From contig CAMKTM010000075.1 of NCBI GenBank assembly GCA_946415695.1, positions 1 through 10,710 of the forward strand: 10,710 bases of DNA, given 5' to 3'. This DNA comes from an uncultured Prevotellaceae bacterium. Its GTDB lineage: Bacteria > Bacteroidota > Bacteroidia > Bacteroidales > Bacteroidaceae. How positions within the stretch are numbered: position 1 is the first letter of the stretch; every line of letters starts with the position of its first letter. Positions 7,796 to 10,710 of this stretch are shown in pieces. Under the pieces are notes generated by a model. The model was not told where the DNA came from, did no database searches, and saw nothing but the letters and a program-made list of their open reading frames with translations. The position numbers and the translations under genes are program-made.

Positions 7796-7825
7796 AAAAA
7801 TGTCTGCACTGCAATAGTACAGACA
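7796..7825 (-). terminator. Rho-independent terminator after the AraC-type gene
   Basis: Read on the minus strand, arm TGTCTGTACT (7825-7816), loop ATTGC and arm AGTGCAGACA (7810-7801) form a 10-bp stem with one G-U wobble, followed at once by TTTTT (7800-7796). On the plus strand the wobble becomes a C/A mismatch, so the hairpin is better for minus-strand transcripts. It lies about 75 bp past the regulator's stop codon and would separate its transcript from the fimbrial operon. A T-rich stretch also follows on the plus strand (7826-7831), so weak bidirectional action is possible. Confidence 0.8.
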
Positions 7826-7900
7826 ATTTTTCACGCCTTTTGAGACAACATTAAATGTGAAAAGACAAAAACTATATACTTTCAAGACAAAATTACAAGT

Positions 7901-8227
7901 CTATGAAATGATATTTTTATCACTTTGCGACATAGCATTACTGCGATAGTCGGTAGGGCTCATTCCGAAGTGCTGGCGGAAGCAATTGCTAAAATAGGCA
8001 CTGCTGCTAAACCCGCTGTCAGAAGCTATTTGCACGATGTTCAGGTCGGGCTGCTCTACCAAAATTTTAGCTGCATATTCCAGGCGTAATTGCTGAATAT
8101 AGCTTGTCAGTTTGGAACAGTCGCTACCTTTGGAGAAAATGGCACCCACGCGTTCCTTCGTCAGCTGGAAACGATCCATGATGGTCTGACGCTCGAACTT
8201 GGGATCAAGGAAAAGTCGCTCGCGCAC
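7901..8227 (-). CDS. AraC-type DNA-binding domain, C-terminal part of an interrupted TPR/AraC regulator
   Basis: About 108 residues from a GTG at 8227-8225, forming a complete AraC DNA-binding domain. The first helix-turn-helix region is around RQTIMDRFQLTKERVGAIF. The second is IVQIASDSGFSSSAYFSNCF followed by RQHFGMSPTDYR, the classic family signature. The same frame continues upstream without interruption to 8257 as QLFRYISDVI, which is the normal linker helix before such domains, and there meets a TAA at 8258-8260. The open frame before that codes for the sensor half. No ribosome-binding sequence is seen before the GTG, so independent translation is doubtful. The simplest reading is the 3' part of one regulator gene (9514-7901, 537 codons before the stop) broken by a nonsense codon. 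If made, this piece would be a soluble DNA-binding domain with no sensor. Confidence 0.8.
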   Translation of the reverse strand: MRERLFLDPKFERQTIMDRFQLTKERVGAIFSKGSDCSKLTSYIQQLRLEYAAKILVEQPDLNIVQIASDSGFSSSAYFSNCFRQHFGMSPTDYRSNAMSQSDKNIIS

Positions 8228-8257
8228 GATAACATCGCTGATATAGCGGAAAAGCTG

Positions 8258-9514
8258 TTAGTCGCTGAGAGCATTGATGTCAGGAGCTTCCGTGAGCGGT
8301 TGGGCACGCTTCTCTTCGATATACATTTTCTTATAGTTGATGGCTTCGGAAATTCTATGGGCAAGTAGGCGATTTCTCCGATGAATTGCCCGATTTTTAA
8401 CAATAACGACGATGGCAATGACCAAGAAGAGAAGAGCAAAAACGCCCAAGCTTATGGCCACCAGAGTTGACCTGTGGGCTTTGGACTGCTGTCGTTCTGC
8501 CACCATCTGCTGTTGCAGGGCATTGTAGCGGGCTACATGTTCGCGGGCCGTTGCATCGTGCACACCGCGCTCTATTCTTTCGAAGGCTTCCACCATGTTA
8601 CCTTGTTCGCCCAAGGAAGCATAGGCAGCAGTGATGAAACTCTGCGCCTGGATGCGGTAGAAACGGATGTAGTCGCCACGCTTCTGGTCGTTGTCGGGTT
8701 CGCGCTGAGTGCTGTCGTGATAGGCTTCGGGATGCTGCTCGTATTCATCAAGCAGTTCGATGATGTGGCGGGCCAAGGGCAGTGTCTCGGCATACTGGCC
8801 GTGGGAACCAAGCACGACAATCTTACGCTTCAGCGCAATAATCAGTGCATCGAGCTCATTGAACCGTCCGCGGTTCTCCTCCCTATGCAAGGAAGCGTCA
8901 AGCAGGCTAATCACACTGTCAATCTTCGCCATGCCCTGCTGATGTCTTCCGAGGCTATGCAAAGCGGCGCCTATCTCTGCCGTCGTACGCAAGGCACTCG
9001 TCTCATGATCGGCACCCAACTGACGGCAAAGGTCAACGTATTCGTTTGAACGCCGCATCCATTTCATCGTGTCATTCTGCTGACGTGCGGTATAGGCCAG
9101 CACCTCAAGGACATCCAGATGACGCTCTGGATCAGCCATTAAGGAATCGTGGCAAAGCAGGCGCTCGCCCATGGCGCGTGCCGAATCGAACCTGACGCCT
9201 TTCGGTCCCCCAAGCAGAGAATCAACCTGGTCGGGCATTTGGGTATAGCTGTAAATCCTCACCCTGAACATATCGGCGCGCACTGGAGTCATGTTGCCAA
9301 CGATGCAGGCAGAGTCAAGAATCTGCAGCGCTCGCAATGGCTGATAGCCGTAAATGCTCATAGCCTTCTTACAGGTGTAACACGAGTCGGTGGCTCTAAA
9401 CCTCTTGCCTCTGCCCGGCCTCAGCTGGCCACTGCGGTCTGTCCACGTACAGCCTGTTGAAAGAGTTACTAAAAGAAGAAAGATAATTGTTGTTTTCAGT
9501 TGATTTTGGTTCAT
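8258..9514 (-). CDS. Membrane-anchored TPR-like sensor, N-terminal part of an interrupted TPR/AraC regulator
   Basis: Predicted 418 residues. The N-terminus has a hydrophobic stretch and lipobox STGC (Cys22). Residues about 40-345 are helical and TPR-like, starting with CYTCKKAMSIYGYQPLRALQ, the usual opening of Bacteroidetes TPR/AraC sensors. A probable coiled coil (about 320-346) precedes a transmembrane segment (about 351-373) and a basic cytoplasmic stretch (KNRAIHRRNRLLAHRISEAI). In this family the chain then runs straight into an AraC DNA-binding domain. Here it stops at TAA (8260-8258) after DINALSD, and the DNA-binding domain follows in the same frame. The product as read would sit in the inner membrane with a periplasmic sensor and no output domain. 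The regulator is the nearest candidate controller of the fimbrial operon, lying directly upstream on the same strand. A promoter with both elements precedes it. Confidence 0.85.
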   Translation of the reverse strand: MNQNQLKTTIIFLLLVTLSTGCTWTDRSGQLRPGRGKRFRATDSCYTCKKAMSIYGYQPLRALQILDSACIVGNMTPVRADMFRVRIYSYTQMPDQVDSLLGGPKGVRFDSARAMGERLLCHDSLMADPERHLDVLEVLAYTARQQNDTMKWMRRSNEYVDLCRQLGADHETSALRTTAEIGAALHSLGRHQQGMAKIDSVISLLDASLHREENRGRFNELDALIIALKRKIVVLGSHGQYAETLPLARHIIELLDEYEQHPEAYHDSTQREPDNDQKRGDYIRFYRIQAQSFITAAYASLGEQGNMVEAFERIERGVHDATAREHVARYNALQQQMVAERQQSKAHRSTLVAISLGVFALLFLVIAIVVIVKNRAIHRRNRLLAHRISEAINYKKMYIEEKRAQPLTEAPDINALSD

Positions 9515-9614
9515 GACTCTCTCTCACTTTAGAGCGTTGACTTATGCTTATTTTAGCAAAACATTTACCAAATGCCTCATTTGCTTTTTGCAAGAAATTA
9601 GGTATTTCTCGTTG

Positions 9615-9645
9615 CAAAGATACAGAAAACCGCTTAAAAATGCAA
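9615..9645 (-). promoter_or_regulatory. Predicted promoter of the TPR/AraC regulator
   Basis: The minus strand shows TTG (9645-9643), a 20-bp spacer and TATCTTTG (9622-9615). This fits the Bacteroidetes sigma pattern of a -33 TTTG-like element and a -7 TAnnTTTG at 19-21 bp spacing. The leader to the ATG at 9514 would be roughly 90-95 nt. Confidence 0.65.
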
Positions 9646-9904
9646 CAATATAACATATTCCCACATAAAAACCCCAATGTAATTAACTTTTCTTAACAGC
9701 TTGTGAACAAAAAAAGGGCAACATTCTGCTAAATAATTTGCAATCTGCAAAAGAGAATGACCCACGACATGAAGAAATCAGTTTCTATTCATGCCATTAA
9801 GGCCGAAACGTATGAGAATCGCCACAAAAGGAGAGTAACAATTATGCTCAAAGCGCAAGGGAAATAATGTTTTTCTGCAATGAGTGAAATTTTTATGGAA
9901 AAAA

Positions 9905-9937
9905 TGTGTGACGAAAGAAAATTATTCACTACCTTTG
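9905..9937 (+). promoter_or_regulatory. Predicted promoter of the LRR surface-protein gene
   Basis: TACCTTTG at 9930-9937 matches the Bacteroidetes -7 consensus TAnnTTTG. Overlapping TGTG copies at 9905-9910 lie 19-21 bp upstream and could act as a weak -33 element. The leader to the ATG at 10035 would be about 90 nt. Confidence 0.55.
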
Positions 9938-10034
9938 CCGCGAAAAAATGTGCATAAGCCAATCCTGTCTTCTCTGTTGAGAGAAGTTTGGCGTGTACAT
10001 CTTCAACACTAACACATAAAACCAAATACTATAA

Positions 10035-10710
10035 ATGAAGAAGACTCTTATTTATCTTATCACAGCCGCAGCGATGCTTTTCGCCTCGACACCACGCGCT
10101 CTGGCCTACGACTGTGAGGTTGACGGCATTTATTACTGCCGCATCTCCGCCACGGAACTGGAAGTGGCAAACAAAGTGTTCTCCGATCAGAACCGCACAG
10201 CATACACCGGGGCCATCACCATTCCGGCCCAAGTGACATACAACGGCAAGACTTTCAATGTGGTATCCATCGGCGACTATGCTTTCCGCGACTGCTCTTC
10301 CCTCACGTCCGTCACCATTCCCAACAGCGTGACAGCGATTAAGAGCTACGCCTTCTATGGTTGCAGCGCCATAGCAAGCATCAACATCCCGGCGAGCGTC
10401 CAGGAGATTGGCATGGGAGCCTTCGAGGGATGCTCGTCGCTGGCGCAGATGGTACTGCCGCAAGGCATTCCTGTCATCGAGGACGAGACGTTCTACGGAT
10501 GTTCCTCGCTGCGAGGCATCGTCATCCCCTCCAGCGTGACTGCTGTAGGCGAAGAGGCTTTCTCCCGCTGCACAGCACTCATCTCCATCTATTGCTTCCC
10601 GACTTCAGCGCCCGAATGCGAGCTGAACGCCTTCACGAAAGTTGACCGCACATGGTGCACGCTTTACGTTCCGAAGGACTCCAAAGCCTATCAGGAAAGC
10701 CCATCATGGC
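10035..10710 (+). CDS. BspA-like leucine-rich-repeat surface protein, 3' end beyond the window
   Basis: Open for 225 codons from ATG at 10035 to the right edge. The N-terminus is a Sec signal peptide (KKTLIYLITAAAMLFAS) with probable cleavage after RALA (residue 24); it has no lipobox. A short N-terminal segment (25-76) is followed by LRR_5/BspA-type repeats of 23 residues. Units are VSIGDYAFRDCSSLTSVTIP, then AIKSYAFYGCSAIASINIP, EIGMGAFEGCSSLAQMVLP, VIEDETFYGCSSLRGIVIP and a fifth starting AVGEEAFSRCTAL, with the AF..CSSL core in each. After these comes a capping-like stretch (SAPECELNAF, TLYVPKDSKAYQ) typical of these proteins. BspA-like proteins of Bacteroidales are secreted or surface adhesins that bind host or bacterial partners; the ligand here cannot be told. 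It is divergent from the fimbrial regulator, with its own predicted promoter. Confidence 0.9.
   Translation, partial: MKKTLIYLITAAAMLFASTPRALAYDCEVDGIYYCRISATELEVANKVFSDQNRTAYTGAITIPAQVTYNGKTFNVVSIGDYAFRDCSSLTSVTIPNSVTAIKSYAFYGCSAIASINIPASVQEIGMGAFEGCSSLAQMVLPQGIPVIEDETFYGCSSLRGIVIPSSVTAVGEEAFSRCTALISIYCFPTSAPECELNAFTKVDRTWCTLYVPKDSKAYQESPSW

Larger units (their letters stand above)
7338..7900. other. Intergenic control region between the regulator and the fimbrial operon
   Basis: 563 bp without a convincing gene. From left to right it holds the leader of the fimbrial operon with a GC-rich 10-bp palindrome (7397-7406), the -7 promoter element (7427-7434), a 9-C run (7473-7481), a four-copy 22-bp-period repeat (7587-7674), two copies of the 11-mer CTGCACTGCAA (7693-7703 and 7804-7814), a small hairpin GCACC/GGTGC (7769-7784) and the intrinsic terminator of the upstream gene (7796-7825). 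Short open frames here look like chance. The region is much longer than the other gaps in the cluster, which fits a regulated promoter. Confidence 0.8.
9515..10034. other. Divergent intergenic region between the regulator and the LRR gene
   Basis: 520 bp, AT-rich, with no convincing gene. It holds the minus-strand regulator promoter (9615-9645) and a plus-strand promoter for the LRR gene (9905-9937). A 36-codon plus-strand frame (9757-9867) is discussed as a finding. No terminator hairpin or repeat array is apparent. Confidence 0.7.

Noticed and set aside
7618..7885. Overlapping 63- and 81-codon minus-strand frames in the intergenic region
   Set aside because: They cross the terminator hairpin and part of the tandem repeats, overlap each other in different frames and show no motif or conserved start context.
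8474..9049. 191-codon plus-strand open frame
   Set aside because: Antisense to the TPR-like sensor, which has coherent family features; the plus-strand product resembles nothing recognisable.
9789..10025. 78-codon minus-strand frame in the divergent region
   Set aside because: It covers the predicted LRR promoter and leader, has no recognisable domain and no supporting start context.

Overview
The window looks like chromosomal DNA from a Bacteroidales bacterium, most likely a Prevotella-type member of the Prevotellaceae. The evidence is a set of type V (FimA/Mfa1-like) fimbrillin lipoproteins, a DUF3575 outer-membrane protein, a DUF5119 lipoprotein, a membrane-tethered TPR/AraC regulator, a BspA-like leucine-rich-repeat protein, and promoters with the Bacteroidetes -7 element TAnnTTTG. 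The genus is inferred; no rRNA or other marker gene is present.

Layout. Positions 7337 down to the left edge hold one minus-strand fimbrial gene cluster. In transcription order it encodes an OmpA-like/DUF3575 protein (7337-5718), a DUF5119 probable anchor lipoprotein overlapping it by 4 bp (5721-4579), and three tandem paralogous fimbrillins (4528-2813, 2781-1141, and 1080 to beyond the left edge). Gaps between genes are 60 bp or less and hold no clear terminator or second promoter, so it reads as one operon driven from a -7 box at 7427-7434. The 563-bp intergenic region 7338-7900 holds that promoter, a 9-C homopolymer, a four-copy 22-bp-period tandem repeat, and a strong intrinsic terminator for the gene upstream.

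Upstream, also on the minus strand, lies a regulator (9514-7901) built as lipobox, periplasmic TPR-like helices, transmembrane segment and AraC-type DNA-binding domain. An in-frame TAA at 8258-8260 separates the sensor/membrane part from the DNA-binding part. A 520-bp divergent intergenic region (9515-10034) carries a good promoter for this regulator and a plausible one for a plus-strand BspA-like leucine-rich-repeat surface protein that starts at 10035 and runs off the right edge.

How they may work together (inference). The lipoproteins would be exported to the outer membrane. The fimbrillins would be trimmed after a conserved Arg and polymerise, with the DUF5119 and DUF3575 proteins anchoring or assisting the fibre. 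The adjacent AraC-type regulator is the obvious candidate controller, possibly through the 22-bp repeats. Its interruption raises the question of whether the fimbrial operon is now deregulated in this strain. The most notable points are the split regulator, the periodic repeat array, and the second fimbrillin, which has an expanded Pro/Asp linker and almost no C-terminal domain. I see no tRNA, rRNA, CRISPR array, insertion sequence or phage gene.
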